A DNA stretch of 34,979 nucleotides from LC029 sp036676475. GTDB lineage: Bacteria; Bacillota; Bacilli; Aneurinibacillales; RAOX-1. The number at the start of each line of letters is the position of its first letter. Positions within the stretch are counted from its first letter, which is position 1. A model generated the notes under the pieces. The model did no database searches and was not told the origin of the DNA. It saw nothing but the letters and a program-made list of their open reading frames with translations. The position numbers and the translations under genes were made by a program. This document shows, piece by piece, positions 23,188 to 31,102 of this stretch. The stretch is taken from NCBI GenBank assembly GCA_036676475.1, contig JAKFCU010000051.1, positions 1 through 34,979 of the forward strand, in the 5' to 3' direction.

Positions 23188-23937
23188 ATGATGGAAGGTC
23201 TCTATAACATCAAATGTACTGTCAGCTATGATGGTGGGAATTATGGAGGTTATCAGCTTCAAGATAATGCAGAAACCATACAGCAGAGGCTAGAGAATGC
23301 TCTTGAGAAGATTGTGAAGAAGCATACCCGAACTTACGCTTCCGGACGTACAGATGCTGGGGTTCATGCGAGGGGGCAGGTCTTTCACTTTCTAACAGAA
23401 ACCCCCATTCCCGAAGACAAATGGGCCTTTGCATTCAATGCATTGCTTCCTGATGATATCGTGGTGTTAACAGCTCAATATGTGCCGCACAGCTTTCACT
23501 CTCGTTTTAGTGCTGTGGAGAAGGTTTATCGATACTGCTTATGGAACCGGAGAGTGGACGACGTCTTTTCGCGTCACTATTCCTGGCATATCCCTTATGC
23601 TTTGGATCTCGATGCGATGAGGGAGGCTGCTAGCTATCTTATTGGAGAGCACGATTTTACCTCCTTTTGCTCTATTCGTTCTGCGGCAGGTAGTAAAATT
23701 CGCAATATTTACGAAATAACTATCGATGAAGAAGAACCCGGCAAGATTTGGCTGACGTTTCGAGGGAATGGATTCCTCTATAACATGGTTCGGATAATTG
23801 TGGGGACTTTAGTAAATGTAGGGGCAAAAAAGCGGATTCCTAGATCGATTAGAGATATTTTAGCGGAGAAAAATCGAGATTTGGCAGGTAAAACAGCGCC
23901 AGCCAAGGGTTTGTTTCTGTGGGAGGTCAAATATTAA
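23188..23937 (+). CDS. truA: tRNA pseudouridine(38-40) synthase TruA
   Basis: 249 residues. Converts uridines 38-40 in the anticodon arm to pseudouridine. The catalytic aspartate is Asp56 in SGRTDAGVHA. RNA-binding segment GNGFLYNMVRIIVGTL is intact. Two consecutive ATGs (23188, 23191) are possible starts after AGGGTAGGTG. Same place as in B. subtilis, downstream of ecfT. Confidence 0.96.
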   Translation: MMEGLYNIKCTVSYDGGNYGGYQLQDNAETIQQRLENALEKIVKKHTRTYASGRTDAGVHARGQVFHFLTETPIPEDKWAFAFNALLPDDIVVLTAQYVPHSFHSRFSAVEKVYRYCLWNRRVDDVFSRHYSWHIPYALDLDAMREAASYLIGEHDFTSFCSIRSAAGSKIRNIYEITIDEEEPGKIWLTFRGNGFLYNMVRIIVGTLVNVGAKKRIPRSIRDILAEKNRDLAGKTAPAKGLFLWEVKY

Positions 23938-23964
23938 ATACACCGGGAAACGTTGTTTTCTATC

Positions 23965-23993
23965 TTGACTTTTTATTAATAGCGTTATACAAT
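23965..23993 (+). promoter_or_regulatory. rplM-rpsI promoter
   Basis: TTGACT (23965-23970), 17-base spacer, TACAAT (23988-23993). Good sigma-A match, giving a leader of ~105 bases. Confidence 0.8.
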
Positions 23994-24006
23994 AATCTTT
24001 GGTTAT

Positions 24007-24042
24007 TTTAAATTCCCACCTCCCACGCCCGGGATTTAAAAT
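24007..24042 (+). promoter_or_regulatory. Leader hairpin of rplM, possibly an L13-type leader
   Basis: TTTTAAATTCCC pairs with GGGATTTAAAA (one bulged base), with a C-rich loop ACCTCCCACGCC. The loop contains CCTCC, complementary to GGAGG of the rplM binding site (24093-24097), so ribosome access could be modulated. An L13 leader is a known element before rplM in low-GC Gram-positives; I cannot confirm this is the same fold. Confidence 0.5.
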
Positions 24043-24105
24043 AGGTGTTCAGACGATATAGATTGACTATTTTATGATTTATTGAAAGATTTAGGAGGGA
24101 AATCG

Positions 24106-24543
24106 ATGCGTACCACATATATGGCTAAGCCCAATCAAGTAGAACGCAAATGGTATGTTGTTGATGCAGAAGGTCAAACTCTTGGCCGTCTTGCAAGTCA
24201 AGTAGCAACGGTTCTTCGCGGTAAGAACAAGCCTGAATTTACACCCCACGTTGATGCTGGTGATTTTGTTGTCATCATTAATGCTGATAAAGTAAAGTTA
24301 ACGGGTAAGAAATTAAGTGATAAGAAGTACTACTTCCATTCCTTACATCCAGGTGGATTGAAAACTTTCACTGCAGGTGAAATGTTAGCGAAGAAGCCTG
24401 AAAAACTGATTGAGCTAGCGGTAAAAGGAATGCTTCCTAAAAACCGTCTTGGACGTCAATTGTACACTAAGTTAAAAGTGTATGCTGGTGCTCAGCATCC
24501 ACATCAAGCTCAACAACCAGAAGTCTTGGAAATTCGCGGTTAA
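24106..24543 (+). CDS. rplM: 50S ribosomal protein L13
   Basis: 145 residues, MRTTYMAKPNQVERKWYVVDAEG, the family start. A frame opening at 24082 is rejected because AGGAGGG precedes 24106. An early 50S assembly protein. It forms an operon with rpsI (22-base gap). Confidence 0.98.
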   Translation: MRTTYMAKPNQVERKWYVVDAEGQTLGRLASQVATVLRGKNKPEFTPHVDAGDFVVIINADKVKLTGKKLSDKKYYFHSLHPGGLKTFTAGEMLAKKPEKLIELAVKGMLPKNRLGRQLYTKLKVYAGAQHPHQAQQPEVLEIRG

Positions 24544-24565
24544 GGATTAAAGGAGGTCTCAATTC

Positions 24566-24961
24566 GTGGCTACAGTACAATATTACGGAACCGGTCGTCG
24601 TAAGCACTCCGTAGCTCGTGTACGTTTAGTACCTGGCGATGGTCGTGTTGTGATCAACAAGCGTGAAATGGATGAATATTTTGGTGGTTTAGAGGTATTA
24701 AAGCTTATCGTTAAGCAACCTCTAGTACTAACTGAAACCTTTGGCAAGTACGATATACTTGTAAACGTTAAGGGTGGCGGAAATACAGGACAAGCTGGTG
24801 CAATTCGCCACGGGATCTCCCGTGCATTGCTTCAAGCAGATCCTGAAAGCCGTGGATCCTTGAAGAGAGCTGGCTTCTTAACTCGTGACCCTCGTATGAA
24901 GGAACGTAAGAAGTACGGACTTAAAGCAGCTCGTCGTGCTCCTCAGTTCTCCAAGCGTTAA
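24566..24961 (+). CDS. rpsI: 30S ribosomal protein S9
   Basis: 131 residues with GTG start after AAAGGAGGT, MATVQYYGTGRRKHSVARV. The C-terminal tail ending RRAPQFSKR, whose last residues contact P-site tRNA, is complete. Followed by a strong terminator. Confidence 0.98.
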   Translation: MATVQYYGTGRRKHSVARVRLVPGDGRVVINKREMDEYFGGLEVLKLIVKQPLVLTETFGKYDILVNVKGGGNTGQAGAIRHGISRALLQADPESRGSLKRAGFLTRDPRMKERKKYGLKAARRAPQFSKR

Positions 24962-24979
24962 TCTTGGTTGGACTAGAGA

Positions 24980-25017
24980 AAAGGGTGTCTCAAAGGAAAC
25001 TTTGGGACACCCTTTTT
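24980..25017. terminator. Bidirectional terminator between rpsI and the NERD gene
   Basis: A 16-bp stem with one G-T pair, AAAGGGTGTCTCAAAG, loop gaaa, CTTTGGGACACCCTTT, with T's on both strands. It serves rpsI from the left and the convergent NERD gene from the right. Confidence 0.9.
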
Positions 25018-25023
25018 ATGTCC

Positions 25024-25977
25024 TTACTTTTTCGGGGGGAAATAGATTTTTGATTTGCCTTGACCTATAGAGGGTAGGTTCATATTTTGAAGTAAGAAGG
25101 TGCATACATTAATACTAGGGATATTTAAGAATTCTCTACACTGTTTGTTCGTCATGGAATTATATAGAAAAAGATAGTCATTGATCGCTTCTTCATACGC
25201 ATTTTTAGAGGTGGTTTTGCACTTTCGACAATACCAGTTAGAGTGGATTCGTATCATGGGTGGTGTCTGACAGGAGGGGCAAATAACGCCTTGAAGGATT
25301 TCAGAGGGGTGAATGTTGTATTTTTCAAAAATGTTAATAGACTGAGGATGTTGCTGCTGACGAATGATTTGGGACATTTTTTGTATCAAATAAGGTGATA
25401 GACACTTTTCTTTATAATTAGCTTCAAGTTCCTTGATTTTTTCCGGAACGTGCTCAGCATGGAGAACTCTTTCAAATATCTGCTCTCTGCCAGGATTTGT
25501 TTTTATGATGGTAGATGGACTTCCGATGGCAATTAAGTATTCGATGGGACATGATTTGATTCTTTGTTCCTGTATCCACATTTCTAAATTTCTATTTTGT
25601 CTTTTTACCTGCATAATAGGATCTGAAAAACCATTTTCTTGATTTTGATAAGTTCGAATCAGCTGTTTTGATATTTGGTCAAAGAAGAGAGTGCCGAAGT
25701 AGTTTTTTGATTCAATAATTAGGATAAAATAGGGAGTGAATATGAGTGTATCTATTTGAAAATGTCTTTCTGAATTGTTTAGCCTGACATCATGAAAGAT
25801 GATGTATTCTTTTTCAGGTAGAAAGCTAAGATGGTAGTCCAAATTTACCTCACCTCGAAATCCAGTCCAAGCTTTCCTTAAGTTATCTCTGATTTCTTTC
25901 TTGTTTCTATGGTTTACTAGTAACCTCCGCAGTAAAGCCTCCTCTTTTTTTATGATTAATGGGATAGAACGGGTCAT
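25024..25977 (-). CDS. NERD-domain protein with C-terminal zinc ribbon
   Basis: 317 residues from ATG at 25977; a TTG three codons earlier (25986) is also possible, but its spacing to GGGGGAGG is only 4 bases. Residues ~38-150 fit the nuclease-related NERD domain: FRGEVNLD (40-47), QIDTLIF with Asp76, IIESKN with Glu89 and Lys91, then QVKRQ, an arrangement like Mrr-type nucleases. A Cys4 zinc ribbon (CPSCQ...CRKC) lies near residues 233-256. Soluble, no signal peptide. Activity and substrate are unknown. It sits convergent to rpsI, in the place that B. subtilis uses for ybaJ. Confidence 0.85.
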   Translation of the reverse strand: MTRSIPLIIKKEEALLRRLLVNHRNKKEIRDNLRKAWTGFRGEVNLDYHLSFLPEKEYIIFHDVRLNNSERHFQIDTLIFTPYFILIIESKNYFGTLFFDQISKQLIRTYQNQENGFSDPIMQVKRQNRNLEMWIQEQRIKSCPIEYLIAIGSPSTIIKTNPGREQIFERVLHAEHVPEKIKELEANYKEKCLSPYLIQKMSQIIRQQQHPQSINIFEKYNIHPSEILQGVICPSCQTPPMIRIHSNWYCRKCKTTSKNAYEEAINDYLFLYNSMTNKQCREFLNIPSINVCTFLLQNMNLPSIGQGKSKIYFPPKK

Positions 25978-26038
25978 ATTGTTCAATTTACCTCCCCCTT
26001 TCTCTGTATTTTTTCGTTATGTGCAGGACAAATCCCTT

Positions 26039-26115
26039 TTTGCTCACGAAAATTATGGATTTGGTCATAAAAAAATGTATTTGATCACGAACTATTGTTA
26101 CATTCTCTCGAACTG
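26039..26115 (+). repeat. Degenerate tandem repeat, about 20-21 bases per unit
   Basis: Units begin TTTGCTCACGAAAA (26039), TTTGGTCATAAAAA (26060) and TTTGATCACGAACT (26080), with a weaker copy near 26100 (TCTCTCGAACT). Core: TTTGNTCAYRAA. This lies between the divergent NERD and ybaK genes, where both promoters should be, so it may bind a regulator. Nothing else is supported in 25987-26271. Confidence 0.5.
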
Positions 26116-26271
26116 ATAATAGTTACATATATGGCCCTTAAGGAACCCAGCGGGTATTCTCCCAACACGGTAATGATTTCAAATAACCAAATTCCCCCTT
26201 CGCGTATGAATAAGCCCATATCAAGAAACAATGGTTAAAAATATCATAAGCTGAATGTTAGGTGATACAAC

Positions 26272-26715
26272 TTGGAAAACAACATTGTTTCATTTCAAAA
26301 AATCGCAGATAGTCGGAACCAAGTCCTTCAGCAGAAGGCCCTTTATGGTATTGATAGCAAAGAGCTCAATAAATACTACGATACGGTTGTCCGGGACAGT
26401 ATCCAGCATTATTCTATCTTGCAGAAGTATTTAGCAGAAGAGTATCTAGGCGAGACCGTAATTGATTCGTTCACGATGGGGATCAGGGCCAGCAAGCTAC
26501 GTTTAGATGGGAAAAACATGGAGGACATTGAGAAGGTATATTTATGTGATCTTCGGAGTCTACTTACCGATCTCTCTAGGAAGCATCAACTGTATCAATA
26601 CTTGAGAGATTGGGATGTGTATTCCCTTAGCATTATGGCCGAGGATTTAAGTGGCAAATGGTTTCGCAAAGGGGTCCTATATGGGGAAAAACAAAGGAAA
26701 ATGAAACTCATGTAA
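26272..26715 (+). CDS. ybaK: YbaK-like protein (DUF2521 family)
   Basis: 147 residues with TTG start after TTAGGTGA. Soluble, mostly helical and charged, with no recognised catalytic motif. The assignment to the B. subtilis YbaK family (DUF2521) rests on equal length and on position between rpsI and cwlD. No function is established. No signal peptide or membrane segment is seen. Confidence 0.75.
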   Translation: MENNIVSFQKIADSRNQVLQQKALYGIDSKELNKYYDTVVRDSIQHYSILQKYLAEEYLGETVIDSFTMGIRASKLRLDGKNMEDIEKVYLCDLRSLLTDLSRKHQLYQYLRDWDVYSLSIMAEDLSGKWFRKGVLYGEKQRKMKLM

Positions 26716-26727
26716 CAGCAGAAAATG

Positions 26728-26756
26728 GCATATCTTCACACCTCGTCCCATAGGAT
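26728..26756 (+). promoter_or_regulatory. Putative sigma-E promoter of cwlD
   Basis: GCATATC (26728-26734), 14 bases, CATAGGAT (26749-26756), against the mother-cell sigma-E consensus KMATATT and CATACANT. Expected because cwlD is a sporulation gene; two mismatches in the -10. Confidence 0.5.
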
Positions 26757-26790
26757 GGTAGAGATAACACGGGAGGGAGGAGGTGGTTAC

Positions 26791-27513
26791 ATGGCAAAGC
26801 AGAAAAAGGTTCTTCTATGGCTAGCTAGCTTTTTACTGCTTATTTCCATTTTCACTTATGAATATCCCATAAATCAATCTTGGACAGCCTGGTCATTGCC
26901 GCTATCTGGTTCCGTTATAGCGATTGATCCTGGACATGGGGGATTTGATGGGGGAGCTATGAGCCAAAGCGGGATTGTGGAAAAAGATATTGCCCTAAAC
27001 ATTTCCCTCTATTTACGCGATTTTTTACAGGAGGCTGGTGCCTTAGTTATCATGACGCGAGAAGTGGATGAAGACTTGGTCCAGAATAGAAAAAAAGGGC
27101 AGATGAAGCGAGAAGATATCCATAGAAGAGTGAAGATTATTAACGAAAGCAATGCAGATTTGGCGATCAGTCTCCATCTGAATGCCATCCCTTCACCCAG
27201 ATGGTATGGGGCACAAACCTTTTATTTTCCGGCCAAAAAGGAGAATCAAACGCTTGCCTTTTTGATCCAGGATGAAATTAAGAAGAAGCTTGAAAACACC
27301 GACCGGTTTGCCAAAAAGAAAGGAGACATGTATCTCCTGAAAAACATAAAAATGACCGCTGCCCTTGTGGAAGTTGGATTTCTGTCCAATCCTGCAGAAG
27401 CTGTCAAGCTAGCTGATAAGGAATATCAAAAGAGTATGGCCAACGCAGTATACCAAGGTATCCTTAGATTCTACGGTGGAGAGAGCATCCCCAAATCCGA
27501 ATATGTTGAATAA
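26791..27513 (+). CDS. cwlD: N-acetylmuramoyl-L-alanine amidase CwlD (spore cortex)
   Basis: 240 residues, MAKQKKVLLWLASFLLLISIF. The start is fixed by GGGAGGAGGTG; a frame 22 codons longer is rejected. The N-terminal hydrophobic segment (~7-24) is a signal or anchor. Amidase_3 zinc site: AIDPGHGG with His49, Glu64 (GIVEKDIALN), the SLHLNA histidine, and EVGFLSN with the catalytic Glu. In Bacillus it removes peptides from muramic acid so that muramic-delta-lactam forms in the cortex, which germination enzymes need. pdaB and gerD are nearby. Confidence 0.95.
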   Translation: MAKQKKVLLWLASFLLLISIFTYEYPINQSWTAWSLPLSGSVIAIDPGHGGFDGGAMSQSGIVEKDIALNISLYLRDFLQEAGALVIMTREVDEDLVQNRKKGQMKREDIHRRVKIINESNADLAISLHLNAIPSPRWYGAQTFYFPAKKENQTLAFLIQDEIKKKLENTDRFAKKKGDMYLLKNIKMTAALVEVGFLSNPAEAVKLADKEYQKSMANAVYQGILRFYGGESIPKSEYVE

Positions 27514-27520
27514 TTTTCTT

Positions 27521-27543
27521 GTCAAAACCTACTATGGTATAAT
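27521..27543 (+). promoter_or_regulatory. Putative salA promoter region
   Basis: TATAAT at 27538-27543 is clear. The -35 is weak (TTTCTT at about 17 bases, or TTGTCA at 13). It lies ~45 bases before the salA start. Confidence 0.45.
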
Positions 27544-27590
27544 AATTGCGCATAACTTGATAACATAAGATGGGGGGATTTGGTGAAGTT

Positions 27591-28670
27591 ATGATTACCG
27601 AACATCAGGTTTTAGAAGCGTTAAAAGGGGTACAAGACCCGGAATTACATAAAAGTGTTGTGGAACTCAATATGGTTCGTAATATCCAGATCAATGGAAC
27701 AAAGGTGAGCCTGGATGTCATTCTTACCATTCAAGGCTGTCCTTTGAAGGTTAAAATCCAAGAGGATGTAGAGAATGCAATTAAAGCCTTAGGAGCTACA
27801 GAAGTGCAAGTTACATTTGGATCGATGACGGAACAAGAACGGGCAGAGCTATCCTCTAAATTAAAAGGAGGTCAAACGGCCTCCGGAGGAAGTACGTCTC
27901 CACTCTTGAACCCTGAATCTCCTGTTACCTTTATTGCTGTTACAAGTGGAAAAGGGGGAGTAGGGAAATCCACCGTTACCGTGAACCTTGCTACTGCACT
28001 TGCTCGTTTAGGTAAAAAAGTAGGTGTTGTGGATGCCGATATTTATGGATTCAGTGTCCCCGATATGATGGGTATCGATCAGCGGCCAACCGTTATTAAC
28101 AATGTGGTACTGCCAGTGGAGCGCTTTGGGGTAAAAGTGATATCTATGGGCTTTTTTGTAGAAGATAATTCACCGATCATTTGGCGTGGACCTATGCTTG
28201 GCAAAATGCTTCGAAACTTCTTCTCGGAAATCCATTGGGGAGATTTAGACTATCTATTGTTGGACTTGCCTCCAGGAACTGGAGATGTTGCCCTTGATGT
28301 CCATCAAATGATTCCGCAAAGCAAAGAGATTGTAGTTACTACTCCACATGCCACTGCTTCCTTTGTTGCTGCTCGTGCAGGCTCCATGGCCATCAAGACG
28401 GGCCATGAAATCTTGGGAATTGTGGAAAACATGTCCTATTTTGAATGTGGAAAATGTGGAAGTCAAGAAACGATCTTTGGAAAAGGCGGCGGGGAAAAGC
28501 TGGCCAAGGAGCTTAAGACAGAGCTGTTAGCTAAGATTCCAATGGGGCAGCCGGATTATGATCCGGATAACCGCCATTCTTCTGCACCATCGGTATACGA
28601 AGAAGATTCGAAAATAGGTGCGATCTATATGGAATTGGCTCGTGATATTGAGCGCAAAACTTCCAAATAA
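27591..28670 (+). CDS. salA: Mrp/NBP35-family P-loop ATPase, SalA-like
   Basis: 359 residues from the ATG at 27591; an ATG at 27570 is part of the GGGGGG binding region and is rejected. Residues 1-80 are a MIP18/DUF59-type domain (LKGVQDPELHKSVVELNMV). Walker A TSGKGGVGKST starts at 118, and a CGKC pair near residue 285 could bind an Fe-S cluster. Family members carry Fe-S clusters; B. subtilis SalA also affects expression of exoprotease genes. Position before gerD matches B. subtilis ybaL/salA. Confidence 0.93.
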   Translation: MITEHQVLEALKGVQDPELHKSVVELNMVRNIQINGTKVSLDVILTIQGCPLKVKIQEDVENAIKALGATEVQVTFGSMTEQERAELSSKLKGGQTASGGSTSPLLNPESPVTFIAVTSGKGGVGKSTVTVNLATALARLGKKVGVVDADIYGFSVPDMMGIDQRPTVINNVVLPVERFGVKVISMGFFVEDNSPIIWRGPMLGKMLRNFFSEIHWGDLDYLLLDLPPGTGDVALDVHQMIPQSKEIVVTTPHATASFVAARAGSMAIKTGHEILGIVENMSYFECGKCGSQETIFGKGGGEKLAKELKTELLAKIPMGQPDYDPDNRHSSAPSVYEEDSKIGAIYMELARDIERKTSK

Positions 28671-28677
28671 TTAAAAT

Positions 28678-28712
28678 AAAGAGCTAAGGCCTAAAAGACC
28701 TTAGCTCTTTTC
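28678..28712. terminator. Bidirectional terminator between salA and gerD
   Basis: A perfect 12-bp stem AAAGAGCTAAGG/CCTTAGCTCTTT (28678-28689, 28699-28710) with T-rich sequence on both strands. Confidence 0.9.
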
Positions 28713-28715
28713 TTA

Positions 28716-29351
28716 TTAACTGCCGCCACCGCCACCGCCGCCTTCGCCACCTCCTCCACCGCCACCTTCACCGCCGCCACCGCCGCCCTCTTCTTTCTTC
28801 TTTTCCGGCTTCATCATTTCTTTTTGGGCATCGACCATCAATTGGATCATCTCTAAACGGAACATGGGGCTTTGCAAGGCGTCCTTCATCACACTCATTG
28901 TTTGTTGCTGGTAGGAGGTGCTGCTCATGGTCTTTAAGAGGATTTCTTGATACTTTGGATCATTCATGATTTTAATCATCATTTGTTGGTAAGAAGGGTC
29001 CTTCATCAAGTCTTTCATTAGCTTCTTATGCTCGTCCTCAATCGCCTTGGCAAAAGCTTTGGCTACCTTCGGATCCTTTAGCATTTCTTTAAAGCCTTCT
29101 TGATTTTTTGGATCGATTAATGTTTTCTCCACAGTGGACTGAATCTGGGCAGTATCCCCTTCCATTTTCCCATCTTTACTTGCCTCTTGAATGGCCTTTT
29201 TTCCTTCATCCGTCTTTATAATATCCAATACCATCGTTTTTGTTTCTTTATAATCAGGGGATGATTGGGTCTTCTCTCCTCCCCCTCCACCACAACCCAT
29301 CAGGAGCAAAAGAAAGCTTATCGAAAGAAATAGGATTGATTTACGTAACAT
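28716..29351 (-). CDS. gerD: Spore germination lipoprotein GerD
   Basis: 211 residues. Signal peptide with lipobox LMGC, lipidated Cys20. The core (~35-180) is helical and methionine/lysine-rich with repeating KDPKVAKAF, KDPSYQQMM and NDPKYQEIL segments, as in GerD, a trimeric inner-membrane lipoprotein that gathers germinant receptors into clusters. The C-terminus is almost only glycine: runs of 6, 7 and 7 glycines separated by single glutamates, ending in serine. The start is preceded by AAAGGAG. Convergent with salA, as in B. subtilis. Confidence 0.93.
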   Translation of the reverse strand: MLRKSILFLSISFLLLLMGCGGGGGEKTQSSPDYKETKTMVLDIIKTDEGKKAIQEASKDGKMEGDTAQIQSTVEKTLIDPKNQEGFKEMLKDPKVAKAFAKAIEDEHKKLMKDLMKDPSYQQMMIKIMNDPKYQEILLKTMSSTSYQQQTMSVMKDALQSPMFRLEMIQLMVDAQKEMMKPEKKKEEGGGGGGEGGGGGGGEGGGGGGGS

Positions 29352-29499
29352 GGAAGGCTCCTTTCAAACTTTATTTTTATCTATAGTTTTCCGCATGAAT
29401 TCATGATTATCCAAGAGGCTGTAATGTGAAAGGATACCCTAGTTTTTTCGGACAAGGATTGGTACAATCATAGAGGTGTTGGTTGAAGGAGGGCTTTGT

Positions 29500-30165
29500 T
29501 TGAATTTGAAAAAATGGTTTTATTTATTTTGGACAACGTTATTAATTGGAGGAGTAAGTTCGATTATTCTAGGGTCCTTCCTTGAAAAAGGGGTACTATG
29601 GAAATCGGGAATCAGCAACACTTTGGTCGGGCTCATCTGGAATTTCGGATTAGGAGCCACCTTTAGTATTGTATCCCAAATGGGCTTCTTCGCTTATCTC
29701 ACCATCCATAATGTAGGTTTAGGCGTTTTTAAACGGATATGGCCTCATGTCCAAGTCGTTTTGATCCTGTTTGCCTTTTTTGATATGGTATATCTTCGAT
29801 ATAATGTGTTTGCCAAAGCGGGAGAAAGCTTTTGGGGATATATCTTGATTCCTCTTGGAATACTCCTCTATACAGGGATTGTCGCTTACTTTAAAGTAAA
29901 GCAAACCAACGTTAAAGCGGCTATTCCCACGGTATTTGTCCTATTTGTGGTCACCATAATAGAATGGCTTCCAGCTTTGAAACAGAATAATTTATCGGGC
30001 ATGTTTTACATGCTGATTCCGCTGCTTCTCTGTAATACATGGCAAATCATGCAGCTTCACCGTCTTACAAAAAAAAGTTCCTCCGAAGAGGAACGTCCAC
30101 AATCAAAAACACCGCCACCTACTTCCATACCCATTCAAAATAAGCGAAGGAAAAACAAGAGATGA
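29500..30165 (+). CDS. kbaA: KinB-signalling pathway activator KbaA
   Basis: 221 residues from a TTG start chosen because GAAGGAGGG lies 7 bases upstream; an earlier GTG (29476) would read through this site. NLKKWFYLFWTTLLIGG matches KbaA closely. Six or so membrane segments, then a hydrophilic, basic C-terminus (~185-221). In B. subtilis KbaA is needed for sporulation signalling through the kinase KinB. Position between gerD and pdaB agrees. Confidence 0.9.
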   Translation: MNLKKWFYLFWTTLLIGGVSSIILGSFLEKGVLWKSGISNTLVGLIWNFGLGATFSIVSQMGFFAYLTIHNVGLGVFKRIWPHVQVVLILFAFFDMVYLRYNVFAKAGESFWGYILIPLGILLYTGIVAYFKVKQTNVKAAIPTVFVLFVVTIIEWLPALKQNNLSGMFYMLIPLLLCNTWQIMQLHRLTKKSSSEEERPQSKTPPPTSIPIQNKRRKNKR

Positions 30166-30172
30166 CCTGTAA

Positions 30173-30205
30173 AAAGGGACTTTTTCTATAGGAAAGGGTC
30201 CCTTT
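30173..30205. terminator. Terminator between kbaA and pdaB
   Basis: AAAGGGAC/GTCCCTTT (30173-30180, 30198-30205) with an inner extension of T-A and G-T pairs. The T-run is better for the minus strand, and the stem overlaps the pdaB stop codon. Confidence 0.75.
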
Positions 30206-30965
30206 ATTCAATTTCCTTGGCCTTTACCTTAGCATCCGCAATAAGCTCCGATACGGTCACTAGCTCATAGCCCTTGCCTTTAAGCTGATCAATGATGGCT
30301 GGCAGGGCTAGGTGGGTCTGCTTGCTTGAATCACTGGCATGAAGTAGGATAATATCACCTGGATGAGCTTTGCTCATGACATTTTCAACGATTTGATCAA
30401 CGCCTGGGTTTAGCCAATCCTTAGAATCCGTATCCCATTGAATCACCGTGTAATTCATGTTATTGGCAATGCGAAGAACCCGTTTATCAATGTCTCCGTT
30501 CGGGGTACGGATGAGGGTCGGCTTTTTCCCGAGAACTTCTTGCAGGATGGTGTCTGCTTTCGAGATTTGGGCCTTGATTTCCTCATCGGTTAGTCGGCTA
30601 TAATTAATATGTTTATATCCGTGAGAACCGACTTCGAAGCCAAGATCCGTAATCCGCTTCACGATCTCGGGGTGCTCCTTGCTCCATTCCGCTGAGAGGA
30701 AAAAGGTCGCTTTTTTCACCCCTTTTTGTTCTAAGATGTCTAGGATAGGTGTAACTCGTTGCTCTCCCCAGCTGATGTCAAAGGTTAGGGCTAGTTTCTT
30801 CTGCGTAGTTTCCACTTTATAAATGGCTGCAGGGCCTTTGCCGAGCGTATAGACCGCAATATTCTGTTTTTCGGCATAGGCTATCCCAATTGCAAAAATG
30901 GCGGCCATCATAATGACGAAATATTGCTTGAATTTAGCCCCGTTAAAAATCCAAAAGAATTTCAT
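30204..30965 (-). CDS. pdaB: Polysaccharide deacetylase-family sporulation protein PdaB
   Basis: 253 residues. N-terminal membrane segment (~15-31), then a NodB-type domain. Motifs: LALTFDISWGE (58-68) with Asp63 but isoleucine in place of the second Asp of TFDDG; SHGYKHINYS with His115 and His119; RTPNG; DTDSKDW; IILLHAS. PdaB is required for spore cortex maintenance in B. subtilis, and the missing second Asp is also seen there from memory, so hydrolytic activity is uncertain. GGGAGGTGA lies 11 bases before the ATG. Confidence 0.93.
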   Translation of the reverse strand: MKFFWIFNGAKFKQYFVIMMAAIFAIGIAYAEKQNIAVYTLGKGPAAIYKVETTQKKLALTFDISWGEQRVTPILDILEQKGVKKATFFLSAEWSKEHPEIVKRITDLGFEVGSHGYKHINYSRLTDEEIKAQISKADTILQEVLGKKPTLIRTPNGDIDKRVLRIANNMNYTVIQWDTDSKDWLNPGVDQIVENVMSKAHPGDIILLHASDSSKQTHLALPAIIDQLKGKGYELVTVSELIADAKVKAKEIE

Positions 30966-31102
30966 GAGTTCGTGTCACCTCCCTATGTTTGTCCATTACA
31001 AATGTATTAGAGGAGGGAGAGGGATATGCTTAGTAAGGGAAAAAAAATACGAATCAAATCCAGAATATGGTATAGTTACATACGAAGGCAGGTGTTAACA
31101 AC

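Noticed and set aside
29395..29406. Palindrome CATGAATTCATG upstream of gerD as operator
   Set aside because: A single 12-base palindrome in AT-rich spacer; no repeat or known site supports a role.
30966..31060. Sigma-G promoter for pdaB
   Set aside because: A GCATA and a CATTTG can be found, but spacing and -10 do not match the consensus well enough.
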